9,339 bases of DNA from Thermoleophilia bacterium (GCA_025964465.1 JAOPYS010000170.1:1-9339); one strand, 5' to 3'; numbered from the stretch's first letter, positions 1 to 6,365 are shown. Notes: generated from the letters alone by a model not told the origin. Numbers and translations are program-made.

Positions 1-258
1 GAGACGGCGACCGCCGAGATCGCGCAGGCGATGCACGCCAGCATCCGCGACACGCTCGGGTCGATCTTCAACTCGGAGGTCGCGGAGCGGATCCCGGTCC
101 TCTACGGCGGCAGCGTCAAGCCGGAGAACGCCTCGGAGCTGCTCGCGCAGCCCGACATCGACGGCGCGCTCGTCGGTGGCGCGGCGCTCGACGTCGAATC
201 GTTCAGCGGCATCGTCGCCGCAGGCCTCGAGCTCGTGGCCGGTGCCGGTGTCGGCTGA
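1..258 (+). CDS. tpiA: Triosephosphate isomerase, C-terminal part (5' truncated by window)
   Basis: The last 85 residues of triosephosphate isomerase are present; the frame is open from base 1 and ends at TGA 256-258. The enzyme interconverts dihydroxyacetone phosphate and glyceraldehyde 3-phosphate in the cytoplasm. The visible signatures are YGGSVKP (window residues 35-41), the loop 7 phosphate-binding segment, followed by the GALVGGAALD strand-loop that closes the phosphate site. ATAEIAQAMHASIR before it matches the usual helix 6-7 region of the family. The active-site Lys, His and Glu lie upstream of the window. The end overlaps the start of phosphoglycerate mutase, so the two are almost certainly co-transcribed in a glycolytic operon whose earlier genes (often gap and pgk) would lie to the left. 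Identification is firm. Confidence 0.97.
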   Translation, partial: ETATAEIAQAMHASIRDTLGSIFNSEVAERIPVLYGGSVKPENASELLAQPDIDGALVGGAALDVESFSGIVAAGLELVAGAGVG

Positions 259-1855
259 CACCACCCCCGGCGCTCCGGCGCACGGCCCCGTCGCGCTCGT
301 CATCCTCGACGGGTGGGGCCTCGCGCCCGAGGGGCCGGGCAACGCGGTGCGCCTCGCGCACACGCCGACCTTCGACGCACTGCTCGCGGCGAACCCCGGG
401 GCGACGCTCATCGCGAGCGGTCCGGACGTCGGGCTGCCGGACGGGCAGATCGGCAACAGCGAGGTCGGGCACCTCAACCTCGGCGCCGGGCGCGTGGTCT
501 ACCAGGACCTGACGCGCATCGACCTGGCCGTCTCCGACGGCACCTTCGCCGACGCGGCGGCGCTGCGTGCCGCAGTGGACGCGGCCGCGTCGGGCAGCGG
601 CGTGCTGCACGTCGTGGGGCTCGCCTCCTTCGGCGGCGTCCACTCCCACCTGCGCCACATGGTCGAGGTCGCGCGCATGGCCGCGCGCCACGGCGTCCGC
701 GAGGTACGCGTGCACGCGATCACCGACGGGCGCGACGTGGCGCCGGATTCGGCGCTCGGCGACCTCGAGTGGCTCGAGCGCCAGCTCGGCGACGTGGAGG
801 CCACGGCCGACGGCTGCCGCGCCGGCATCGCCAGCGTGATCGGTCGCTACTGGGCGATGGATCGCGACCACCGCTGGGACCGCACCAAGCGGGCGTTCGA
901 CCTGCTCGTGAACCGGACGGGGCGCCATGCCTCCTCCGCCCGCGACGCGGTGCGCCAGTCGTACGAGGCCGGCGTGACGGACGAGTTCATCGAGCCGTTC
1001 GTGATCGCGAGCGACGGGTCCTCGGGGGTGGGCGACGGCATCGACGCCGGTGACGCCGTCGTGTTCACCAACTTCCGCCCCGACCGCATGCGCCAGCTCG
1101 TCCCGGCGCTCGCTGCCCCCGCCTTCGATGCCTTCGACCGCGGGCCCGGCTACCGCCCGGTGCGCTTCGTCGCGTGCATGGCGGAGTACGACGCGACGCT
1201 CGGCCTGCCGGTCGCGTTCGGCCCGCAGACCCTGGTCGACACCCTCGCCGACGTGCTCGCCGCGGCGGGGCTCGGCCAGCTGCACGTCGCCGAGACGGAG
1301 AAGTACGCGCACGTCACCTACTTCTTCAACGGTGGGGTGGAGGGGATCCACTCTGGCGAGGTGCGTCGGCTCGCGGAGTCGCCCCGCGACGTCGCGACGT
1401 ACGACCTGCGCCCGGAGATGTCGGCGGCCACGGTCGCCGAGCTGTTCGTGGACGGGTTCGCGGACCCGGCCGTCGCGTTCGGCATCGTCAACTTCGCCAA
1501 CCCCGACATGGTCGGGCACACCGGCGTGCTGCCGGCGGCCATCGCCGCATGCGAAGCCGCCGACGCCGGGTTGGCGCGCGTCGTGCAGGCGGTGCACGCG
1601 CGCGGCGGCACGGCCATCGTCACCGCCGACCACGGCAACGCCGAGGTCATGCTCACGCCCGAGGGGCGACCCCACACCGCGCACACGACCAACCTCGTGC
1701 CGGTGATCGTCACCGCCGCCGGAGGTGCGGCGCAGGCGGGGCTCGACTCGCTGCGCGACGGCCGCCTCGCGGACGTGGCACCGACCGTGCTCGACCTGCT
1801 CGGCATCGCCCAGCCCGCCGCGATGACCGGCACCAGCCTGCTCGTCCGCGCCTAG
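248..1855 (+). CDS. gpmI: 2,3-bisphosphoglycerate-independent phosphoglycerate mutase
   Basis: This 535-residue enzyme converts 3-phosphoglycerate to 2-phosphoglycerate through a phosphoserine intermediate with two bound metal ions, typically Mn2+. All family landmarks are present in order: DGWG (21-24), the nucleophile Ser71 in GNSEVGH, DGRD, the RYWAMDRDHRWDR arginine-rich segment, NFRPDR, YFFNGG, NPDMVGHTG (Asp and His metal ligands), TADHGNAE and PHTAHTT. Length is usual for the family. I chose GTG 248 as the start. GTG 242 is possible, and ATG 176 would add 24 atypical Ser/Ala-rich residues inside tpiA. No start codon lies between 248 and the DGWG strand. The 11-bp overlap with tpiA and the lack of a clear Shine-Dalgarno suggest translational coupling. 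The function is certain; the start is less so. Confidence 0.96.
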   Translation: MSADTTPGAPAHGPVALVILDGWGLAPEGPGNAVRLAHTPTFDALLAANPGATLIASGPDVGLPDGQIGNSEVGHLNLGAGRVVYQDLTRIDLAVSDGTFADAAALRAAVDAAASGSGVLHVVGLASFGGVHSHLRHMVEVARMAARHGVREVRVHAITDGRDVAPDSALGDLEWLERQLGDVEATADGCRAGIASVIGRYWAMDRDHRWDRTKRAFDLLVNRTGRHASSARDAVRQSYEAGVTDEFIEPFVIASDGSSGVGDGIDAGDAVVFTNFRPDRMRQLVPALAAPAFDAFDRGPGYRPVRFVACMAEYDATLGLPVAFGPQTLVDTLADVLAAAGLGQLHVAETEKYAHVTYFFNGGVEGIHSGEVRRLAESPRDVATYDLRPEMSAATVAELFVDGFADPAVAFGIVNFANPDMVGHTGVLPAAIAACEAADAGLARVVQAVHARGGTAIVTADHGNAEVMLTPEGRPHTAHTTNLVPVIVTAAGGAAQAGLDSLRDGRLADVAPTVLDLLGIAQPAAMTGTSLLVRA

Positions 1856-1891
1856 AGCCGCAACGGGGCGCTCCACCAGCTCGATGGTCAG

Positions 1892-1905
1892 GCACGCATG
1901 CGTGC
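1892..1905. promoter_or_regulatory. 14-bp perfect palindrome upstream of hydrolase A (possible operator)
   Basis: GCACGCATGCGTGC is self-complementary over all 14 bases. It sits in the 77-bp gap between gpmI and hydrolase A and ends 27 bp before that gene's ATG. A loop-free perfect palindrome fits a dimeric regulator site better than a terminator hairpin. A second 14-bp palindrome with the same CGCATGCG core lies just inside the gene (1960-1973). Palindromes of this length are not rare by chance at this GC content, so a role as operator is only a suggestion. Confidence 0.3.
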
Positions 1906-1919
1906 GGGGGACGCGCGCC

Positions 1920-1925
1920 GGAGGG
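1920..1925 (+). promoter_or_regulatory. Shine-Dalgarno of hydrolase A
   Basis: GGAGGG lies 7 bases before ATG 1933. This is the cleanest ribosome binding site in the window and fixes the start over the in-frame ATG codons at 1951 and 1966. Confidence 0.75.
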
Positions 1926-1932
1926 CCACCGG

Positions 1933-2796
1933 ATGGGATTGTTGTCGACGATGCGCGAGGTGCGCATGCGCACGCTGCTCGACGTCGTCGAGGCGGTCGC
2001 GCCCCAGCGCGCGACGTGGTCCACGCTGCTGTCGGACCTCGGGCAGGTCGGCGAACACGCGCGCCCCGTGGTCATCCAGGGCGGCCTCACGTCGGACTCC
2101 TACCTCTACGAACCGCTTCGGCGCCTGCTCGACGCGCGGGGGTTCGACGTCACGGTGACGCAGCTCGCCGGGCACGGCATGGCGTCACTGCAGTCGGATG
2201 CCGCCGGGCTCGAACGGATGGTGGACGCCGCCGCCAAGCGCTCGTTGCAGCGCGGCGGGGACGGGCTGGTCGACATCGTGGCCCACTCCAAGGGCGGCCT
2301 CAGCGCGCGCTGGTACCTGCAGCGGATGAGTGGGGTCGACCAGGTCTCGCAGCTGATCACGCTCGGCACCCCCCACAACGGCAGCCTCCCGCTTGGCACC
2401 GAGCTGACGGCGCTCGGGGCACGCCTGCCGGGACTGCGCTCCCTCAAGCAGCTGTCTGGGACGAGCGCCGAGGTGACGGGGCTCAACGCCGAGTTCCGGG
2501 GGTTCATGGCAGAGGTCACGGCTCGCTATCCGGGTTTCCGGGTCGTGTCCATCGCCGGGGACCTCGATCGCCCCGGCCTGCGTCGCACCGACGGCATCGT
2601 CTCGCTGGGTGCCGCGCACCTGGATGATTCGTTGGCGGGCGTGCAGAACATCCTGGTCGGCGGCGAGAACGCGTCGCACCTCGGCATCGCGGCCCAGGCC
2701 GGCGCGAACGAGCCCGCGCTGCGGTCGCTCGTAACGCTGCTCGGCGAACGATCTCGATTCGCCGCGCATGACGCGGTACGGGCGGTGGCGTCGTGA
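1933..2796 (+). CDS. Alpha/beta hydrolase, lipase/esterase-like (tandem copy A)
   Basis: This 287-residue serine hydrolase resembles the class 2 lipase / PGAP1-like esterase group. Residues 45-52 (PVVIQGGL) form the first core strand and oxyanion loop. The nucleophile elbow is AHSKGG with Ser119, an A-x-S-x-G variant also known from Bacillus family I.4 lipases. Likely triad partners are Asp220 (RTDGIV) and His249 (ASHLGI). TLGTPHNGS (143-151) is a typical lipase segment after the elbow. A mostly helical N-terminal extension (1-43) is absent from copy B. No signal peptide or membrane helix is seen, so it is probably cytoplasmic. The start is set by a strong Shine-Dalgarno. The stop overlaps the GTG of copy B (GTGA), which implies coupled translation. 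The substrate is unknown; carboxylester hydrolysis is inferred from the family. Confidence 0.85.
   Translation: MGLLSTMREVRMRTLLDVVEAVAPQRATWSTLLSDLGQVGEHARPVVIQGGLTSDSYLYEPLRRLLDARGFDVTVTQLAGHGMASLQSDAAGLERMVDAAAKRSLQRGGDGLVDIVAHSKGGLSARWYLQRMSGVDQVSQLITLGTPHNGSLPLGTELTALGARLPGLRSLKQLSGTSAEVTGLNAEFRGFMAEVTARYPGFRVVSIAGDLDRPGLRRTDGIVSLGAAHLDDSLAGVQNILVGGENASHLGIAAQAGANEPALRSLVTLLGERSRFAAHDAVRAVAS
1960..1973. repeat. Second 14-bp perfect palindrome, inside hydrolase A
   Basis: GTGCGCATGCGCAC is self-complementary and encodes residues around 10-14 of hydrolase A. It shares the central CGCATGCG with the palindrome at 1892-1905; the centres are 68 bp apart and flank the start codon. The same core also occurs twice inside gpmI (1085-1092 and 1546-1553), where codon usage may explain it. 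Confidence 0.3.
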
Positions 2797-3536
2797 CGGG
2801 CATCCCGAACTCGGCGGCGCGCACCGTCGTCATCCAGGGCGGCCTGTTCGCCACGAAGCACTCGTACGACGCCCTCGCCGCGTCGCTCGTCGCCCGCGGT
2901 TTCGAGGTCGTGGTCAGCCCCATCCGCCGCCTGGGAATGCAGTCCATCCAGCGCGACGCCGCGAACCTCGCGGACACGGTGGCCACGGCGTCGGCGACGT
3001 CGCTGGCCCGCGGCGGCGACGGCAGGGTCTCCATCCTCGCGCACTCCAAGGGCGGGGTCAGCGCGCGCTGGTACCTGCAGCGCATGGGCGGGTTCGAGCA
3101 CGTCGACCAGCTGCTGACGCTCAGCTCTCCCAACCGTGGCACGATGCCGATCGGCACGCGACTGTCGCACCTCGCCGGACGGTTCTCGGGGATCCGCCCC
3201 GTGATGGACATGGTCGCCGACGGCCCGCTGATGCGCGGCCTGGTGGCCGACCTGCCGGCCGACATGGCGGCGGCGCGCCGCGCGAACCCACAGGCCCGCA
3301 TCGTGTCGTTCGCCTCGAACTGGAACGTGCCGATGGCCCACGGCTCGGACGGGTTCATCAAGCTGCGCGAGGCACGCATCACGCCAAACGGCATCGCCGA
3401 TGCGCGGCTCGGCGCCAGCCTCGGCTTCGAGGACGTCACGGTGCGCGGCCTGCACCACAACGCGATGGGTGGCCGCACCGGCAGTGCGGAGCCGATCATG
3501 GACCAGGTCGCCAGCAAGCTGCGCCGCGAGACCTGA
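2793..3536 (+). CDS. Alpha/beta hydrolase, lipase/esterase-like (tandem copy B)
   Basis: This 247-residue paralog of the preceding gene begins at GTG 2793 inside the upstream stop. By hand alignment, residues 10-122 match residues 44-156 of copy A without a gap, at about 55% identity. Shared elements are VVIQGGL (12-18), RGGDG (73-77) and AHSKGG with nucleophile Ser85, followed by SARWYLQRM. Putative triad partners are Asp186 (GSDGFI) and His222 (LHHNAMG). The C-terminal half diverges strongly from copy A, so substrate choice probably differs. It lacks the N-terminal extension of copy A and has no secretion signal. The pair could work on related substrates or as a heteromer; both are inferences. 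The family assignment is good, while the actual reaction is unknown. Confidence 0.85.
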   Translation: MTGIPNSAARTVVIQGGLFATKHSYDALAASLVARGFEVVVSPIRRLGMQSIQRDAANLADTVATASATSLARGGDGRVSILAHSKGGVSARWYLQRMGGFEHVDQLLTLSSPNRGTMPIGTRLSHLAGRFSGIRPVMDMVADGPLMRGLVADLPADMAAARRANPQARIVSFASNWNVPMAHGSDGFIKLREARITPNGIADARLGASLGFEDVTVRGLHHNAMGGRTGSAEPIMDQVASKLRRET

Positions 3537-3538
3537 GT

Positions 3539-3553
3539 CGCCCCGTACGGGCG
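3539..3553. terminator. Short hairpin between convergent genes
   Basis: CGCCC (3539-3543) pairs with GGGCG (3549-3553) around a 5-base loop. It lies in the 22-bp gap where hydrolase B and the minus-strand small membrane protein converge, so it could end both transcripts. The stem is short and no T-tract follows on either strand, so this is a weak candidate. Confidence 0.3.
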
Positions 3554-3558
3554 CAGCC

Positions 3559-3807
3559 TCAGCCGAAGAGCAGCAGCTTGAGCACCCAGAGGCAGGCGAG
3601 CATCATCAAGATGGTGATGACGGCGCGGTGCACCTTCGGCGGATGCGGCGTCGCGCGCCGCGCCTCCCACGTCTCCACACGCTTCTGGAACCGTGCCGCC
3701 TTCGTCAGCTCGCGCCGCTCGCGCTTGGTCAGGTCCGGCGCCTCGAGCATCGCGAGGATCTCGGCGCGGGACGGCGGAGTGGGGGCGGCAGGGCGCGTCG
3801 CGGACAT
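3559..3807 (-). CDS. Small hypothetical protein with C-terminal membrane helix
   Basis: An 82-residue protein that I do not recognise. It begins with a Pro/Ala/Ser-rich stretch (1-13), followed by a charged, probably helical region rich in Lys, Arg and Glu (about 26-51). A single hydrophobic segment at about 62-81 ends two residues or less before the C-terminus, so the architecture is that of a tail-anchored protein with a positively charged cytoplasmic N-terminus. The start is ATG at 3807. An upstream ATG at 3855 would add 16 Arg/Gly-rich residues, but it would erase the 94-bp spacer to the phosphoesterase gene and the -10-like GATCAT that ends 8 nt before 3807. It lies downstream of the phosphoesterase on the same strand and converges on hydrolase B with a 22-bp gap. 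No function is assigned. Confidence 0.65.
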   Translation of the reverse strand: MSATRPAAPTPPSRAEILAMLEAPDLTKRERRELTKAARFQKRVETWEARRATPHPPKVHRAVITILMMLACLWVLKLLLFG

Positions 3808-3814
3808 GCCCGCA

Positions 3815-3820
3815 ATGATC
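3815..3820 (-). promoter_or_regulatory. Possible -10 box for the small membrane protein
   Basis: On the minus strand this reads GATCAT, a 4/6 match to TATAAT. Its last base is 8 nt before the ATG at 3807, the same geometry as the TAGGGT box of the DUF3467 gene. It would give an essentially leaderless mRNA. No -35 was found, and this is weak evidence on its own. Confidence 0.25.
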
Positions 3821-3863
3821 GCAGACCCGCGGGCACCGGGTCGCGCACGCCGCACGCCTCAGA

Positions 3864-3890
3864 CCCGTCCACGAGGTCCGGACGGGACCT
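3864..3890 (-). terminator. Overlapping hairpins after the phosphoesterase gene
   Basis: Two stems share bases here. CCCGTCC (3864-3870) pairs with GGACGGG (3880-3886) across a 9-base loop, and AGGTCC (3874-3879) pairs with GGACCT (3885-3890) across a 5-base loop. They exclude each other because the arms overlap. The site begins 12 bases past the phosphoesterase stop on the minus strand, in the 94-bp spacer before the small membrane protein gene. It may be a terminator without a U-tract, or an alternative-fold element. Confidence 0.35.
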
Positions 3891-3901
3891 GCGTGCGCGG
3901 G

Positions 3902-4651
3902 TCACCAGCCGAGTTCGAGCCGGTCCCCGGATTCGGCGGGCAGGCCCGCGGCGGCGATGTCGGCGCGAGCACGCTCCACGTCGTACTCCGTGCGTCGGAA
4001 GGTGAGCGTGCCGTGCTGCAGCGTGGCCCACGCGGCGCGCGGGTCGCGGTCGCGCGGCTGGCCGACGGAACCCGGGTTGAAGACGCGGCGCGTGCCACGC
4101 ACCAGCACGATGCTCGAGCCGTCCGGCATCAGCCCACCCTGGGCGAGGTCCGTGCCGGGCGCCAGCTCCCACAGCAGGGGCATGTGGGTGTGGCCGACGG
4201 CGCCCAGCTCGCGCACCTGCTGCACGAGGTGCGACGTGGCCGTCTCGGGCGTCCGCACGTACTCCCAGATCGGATCGCGCGCGGATCCGTGGTGCAGCTC
4301 CACGTTGTCCAGTGTCCGGCTCGGGGCCAGCGTGCGCAGCCAGGCGATCGCGTCGGCATCGAGCGTGCGCTGCGCGTGGGCGATGCCGGCGCCCGGGCCA
4401 CCGTCGAACAACCCCGGGACAGCCTCGGGCGACACGCGCCGATCCCGCACGACCGCGAGGTCGTGGTTGCCCGCGATGGTCACCTCGCACCGCTCGCGGA
4501 CCAGTGCCACGCACTCGGCGGGGCTGGCCCCGTAGCCCGTGATGTCGCCGAGGCACCACACCCGCGGCTGCGCATCGAGCGCGGCGATGTCCGCCAGTAC
4601 GGCCTCGAGCGCCGGCAGGTTGCCGTGCACGTCGCTGATGAGCGCGATCAT
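3902..4651 (-). CDS. Calcineurin-like metallophosphoesterase (YfcE/MJ0936-type)
   Basis: A 249-residue binuclear-metal phosphoesterase. The complete metal-site series is visible: SDVHGN with Asp7 and His9, GDITGYG with bridging Asp36, GNHD with Asn62 and His63, LHHGS with a His at 120-121, and GHTH at 153-156 with two more His. This spacing and the GDxxGYG form match the compact bacterial and archaeal group that includes MJ0936 and YfcE, whose characterised members act on phosphodiesters. The physiological substrate cannot be read from sequence. No signal peptide or membrane helix is seen, so it is cytoplasmic. It follows the DUF3467 gene on the minus strand with a 22-bp gap, so the two probably share a transcript. 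A GGGTCGGGGGCGAG stretch before the ATG may hold the ribosome binding site. Confidence 0.9.
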   Translation of the reverse strand: MIALISDVHGNLPALEAVLADIAALDAQPRVWCLGDITGYGASPAECVALVRERCEVTIAGNHDLAVVRDRRVSPEAVPGLFDGGPGAGIAHAQRTLDADAIAWLRTLAPSRTLDNVELHHGSARDPIWEYVRTPETATSHLVQQVRELGAVGHTHMPLLWELAPGTDLAQGGLMPDGSSIVLVRGTRRVFNPGSVGQPRDRDPRAAWATLQHGTLTFRRTEYDVERARADIAAAGLPAESGDRLELGW

Positions 4652-4673
4652 GGCTCGCCCCCGACCCGGTGGG

Positions 4674-4964
4674 TCACCGGTCGGGCGTCTCGGGGAGGTT
4701 CTTGATCCCCTCGCGGGTCACCCACTTGGACCAGTTGTCCTCGAGGGCGTCGATGAGCTCGCGCACGAAGCGCGGGCTCATGTTGACGCGACTCACGACG
4801 ACGCCGGGTACCTCGTCGGCCTCGATCTCGTGGTCCACGCGCGCGAACGTGATCGTGAACTCGTAGTCGGAGTGACTGACGTTCGCGAAGTTCGCGTAGT
4901 GACCCGCCATGATCTCCGGCGAGGTGTGGATGTTGAGGTGGCGTTCCTTGGGGGCGTCTTCCAT
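4674..4964 (-). CDS. DUF3467 family protein
   Basis: A 96-residue protein matching the DUF3467 pattern as I recall it. The first half has HYANFANVSHSDYEFTITF, and the second half has VVVSRVNMSPRFVREL followed by an amphipathic helix (IDALEDNWSKW). No function is established for this family that I can state with confidence. The protein is small, soluble and mixed alpha/beta in appearance, without cysteines or membrane segments. The start is ATG 4964, giving MEDAPKERH; an earlier ATG at 4991 would add nine residues and would run through the TAGGGT promoter box. It is the first gene of a minus-strand unit with the phosphoesterase 22 bp downstream, and it is divergent from the VOC pair across 63 bp. 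Confidence 0.8.
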   Translation of the reverse strand: MEDAPKERHLNIHTSPEIMAGHYANFANVSHSDYEFTITFARVDHEIEADEVPGVVVSRVNMSPRFVRELIDALEDNWSKWVTREGIKNLPETPDR

Positions 4965-4971
4965 GCCGGCC

Positions 4972-4977
4972 ACCCTA
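4972..4977 (-). promoter_or_regulatory. -10 box TAGGGT of the DUF3467 gene (leaderless)
   Basis: The minus strand reads TAGGGT, ending 8 nt before the A of ATG 4964. A start site 7-8 nt after the box would fall on or next to the start codon, giving a leaderless mRNA. The same hexamer has the same placement before rlmH and argS. No convincing -35 is seen. Confidence 0.6.
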
Positions 4978-5027
4978 CACGCGCGCCCCACGGGTTACCG
5001 GCGGGATGTCGGGGGAACCACGGCGGC

Positions 5028-5438
5028 ATGGACCGAGGCACGATCGTCATCGACCACGCCAGCATCCGCGTCTCCGACCTGGAGGCCAGCCGCCGCCTGT
5101 ACGAGGCGGCCCTGCGCCCGCTCGGGTTCGCGCTCGTCGCGGTGGAGGAGGAGGACGGTCGCGGCTACGGGTTCGGCCGGGGCGAGCGCGACGACTTCGC
5201 CATCCACGAGCCCATCGACGACCCGGGCCGCGACCGGGTCACCACCGGCGTGCACCTCGCGTTCTCCGCGGCGAGCCGCGCCGACGTCGACGCGTTCCAC
5301 CGTGCGGCGCTCGAACACGGGGCACGCGACATCGGCGCCCCCGGCGTGCGCGACCAGTACTCGGACGGCTACTACGGGGCCTTCGTGCTCGACCTCGACG
5401 GCAACAACATCGAGGCCGTGTTCCACGAGGAGGGGTGA
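5028..5438 (+). CDS. VOC family protein (glyoxalase/dioxygenase fold), tandem copy 1
   Basis: A 136-residue single-chain vicinal-oxygen-chelate protein made of two beta-alpha-beta-beta-beta modules. Candidate metal ligands are His10 (IDHASIRV, first strand), His76 (GVHLAF, start of the second module) and Glu129 (NNIEAVFH, last strand), the standard positions in the superfamily. EPIDDPGRDRV and DIGAPGVR are shared with the next gene. The superfamily covers glyoxalase I, extradiol dioxygenases, epimerases and antibiotic-binding proteins, and nothing here selects one of these. The start ATG 5028 is preceded by GGGGGAA at 11 bp, a weak ribosome site; an in-frame ATG further left would run through the divergent promoter region. 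Its TGA shares a base with the ATG of copy 2. Confidence 0.85.
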   Translation: MDRGTIVIDHASIRVSDLEASRRLYEAALRPLGFALVAVEEEDGRGYGFGRGERDDFAIHEPIDDPGRDRVTTGVHLAFSAASRADVDAFHRAALEHGARDIGAPGVRDQYSDGYYGAFVLDLDGNNIEAVFHEEG

Positions 5439-5836
5439 TGGTGCTCATCGACCACGTCAGCTTCCGCGTGGCGGACCTCGCCGCCAGCCGCGCGCTCTAC
5501 GAGCCCGCGCTCGCGGCGCTCGGCTGGCGCTGCACGCGGGAGGGCGACAGCCCGGACGGTCGCTACGTCGGGTTCGAGCGCGAGGACCGCGACGACTTCT
5601 ACCTCCTCGAGCCGATCGACGAGCCCGGGCGCGACCGCGTGTCGAGCGGCACGCACCTCGCGTTCGCCGCGGCCAGCCGGGCGGAGGTCGACAGCTTCCA
5701 CGCAGCGGCAGTCGCCAACGGCGCCACCGACATCGGGGCCCCCGGGGTGCGCCCGCAGTACTCGGGGACCTACTACGCCGCCTTCTTCCTCGACCTCGGG
5801 GGCAACAACGTCGAGGCGGTCTTCCACTCCGACTGA
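5438..5836 (+). CDS. VOC family protein (glyoxalase/dioxygenase fold), tandem copy 2
   Basis: A 132-residue paralog of the preceding gene, about 65% identical over 127 aligned positions by hand. Ligand positions are kept: His6 (IDHVSFRV), His73 (GTHLAF) and Glu126 (NNVEAVFH). Shared blocks are RDDF, EPID-PGRDRV, AASRA and DIGAPGVR. Differences cluster at residues 30-45, the usual substrate-facing loop of the first module, so the two copies may bind different ligands. The ATG overlaps the upstream TGA (TGATG), and GGAGG-like bases just before it supply a ribosome site, so translation is coupled. VOC chains normally dimerise, and equal co-expression makes a heterodimer possible; that is inference. 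No partner enzyme nearby indicates a pathway. Confidence 0.85.
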   Translation: MVLIDHVSFRVADLAASRALYEPALAALGWRCTREGDSPDGRYVGFEREDRDDFYLLEPIDEPGRDRVSSGTHLAFAAASRAEVDSFHAAAVANGATDIGAPGVRPQYSGTYYAAFFLDLGGNNVEAVFHSD

Positions 5837-5858
5837 GCCTGCGCCGCGCCACCCGGCG

Positions 5859-5864
5859 TAGGGT
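5859..5864 (+). promoter_or_regulatory. -10 box TAGGGT of rlmH (leaderless)
   Basis: TAGGGT ends exactly 7 nt before GTG 5871, so a start site 7 nt after the box falls on the first base of the start codon. There is no Shine-Dalgarno in the short leader. A 5-bp stem (CGCCG 5842-5846 with CGGCG 5854-5858) just upstream may end the VOC transcript. No clear -35 is visible. Confidence 0.6.
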
Positions 5865-5870
5865 CGTGAC

Positions 5871-6353
5871 GTGGAAGTGCACCTCACACGCGCGGACCTC
5901 GTGGTCGTCGGCTCGCTCTCGGCCGACCTGGCGCGGGTCGCCGACGACTACGAGCGCCGGCTCGGACGCTACGTCAGGTTCGAGGTGCACGAGGCCAAGG
6001 CCGAACCCACCGCCCGCGGCGAGAAGGTCGTGCTGCGCGCGGAGGGCGAGCGCCTCACCGCGATCCTCGACCGGGTCGAGGGTGCCGTGGCCGACCAGAC
6101 CACGATCGTCGCGCTCGATTCGTCGGGGCGGACGCCCAGCACCGAGGAGCTCGCCGCCGACTGGCTCGGCGTGCGCCACCTCGTCCTGCTCGTCGGCGGC
6201 ACGATGGGGCTGCCGGGCGCGATCCGGGTCCGCGCGGCGCGAGCCGTCTCCTTCGGACGCATCACGCTGCCCCACCAGCTGGCGCGCGTGGTGGCCACCG
6301 AGCAGCTCTACCGCAGCTTCCGCATCGCGCGCGGTGAGCCCTACCACTTCTGA
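5871..6353 (+). CDS. rlmH: 23S rRNA (pseudouridine1915-N3)-methyltransferase RlmH
   Basis: A 160-residue SPOUT-class methyltransferase that uses S-adenosylmethionine to methylate N3 of pseudouridine 1915 in helix 69 of 23S rRNA on the assembled 70S ribosome. Diagnostic features are ALDSSGRTPSTEELA in mid-protein, the GGTMG SAM-binding knot loop at 109-113 (usually GGAxG or GGPxG), and the hallmark C-terminal block SFGRITLPH (127-135). QLARVVATEQLYRSFRI and the terminal GEPYH follow. Length is normal (155-160). The protein begins at GTG 5871, placed exactly 7 nt after a TAGGGT box, with no Shine-Dalgarno. It stands alone between the VOC pair and the chemoreceptor. Identification is firm. Confidence 0.96.
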   Translation: MEVHLTRADLVVVGSLSADLARVADDYERRLGRYVRFEVHEAKAEPTARGEKVVLRAEGERLTAILDRVEGAVADQTTIVALDSSGRTPSTEELAADWLGVRHLVLLVGGTMGLPGAIRVRAARAVSFGRITLPHQLARVVATEQLYRSFRIARGEPYHF

Positions 6354-6365
6354 CCCCGCCGACGA

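Noticed and set aside
1856..1875. Terminator directly after gpmI (GAGC...GCTC)
   Set aside because: Only four base pairs form, with a poor loop and no T-tract, so it is too weak to report as a feature.
203..1876. 557-residue open frame on the minus strand across gpmI
   Set aside because: It is antisense to a gene with every catalytic motif. The translation is Arg/Gly/His/Val-rich without family features, as expected of shadow frames in high-GC DNA.
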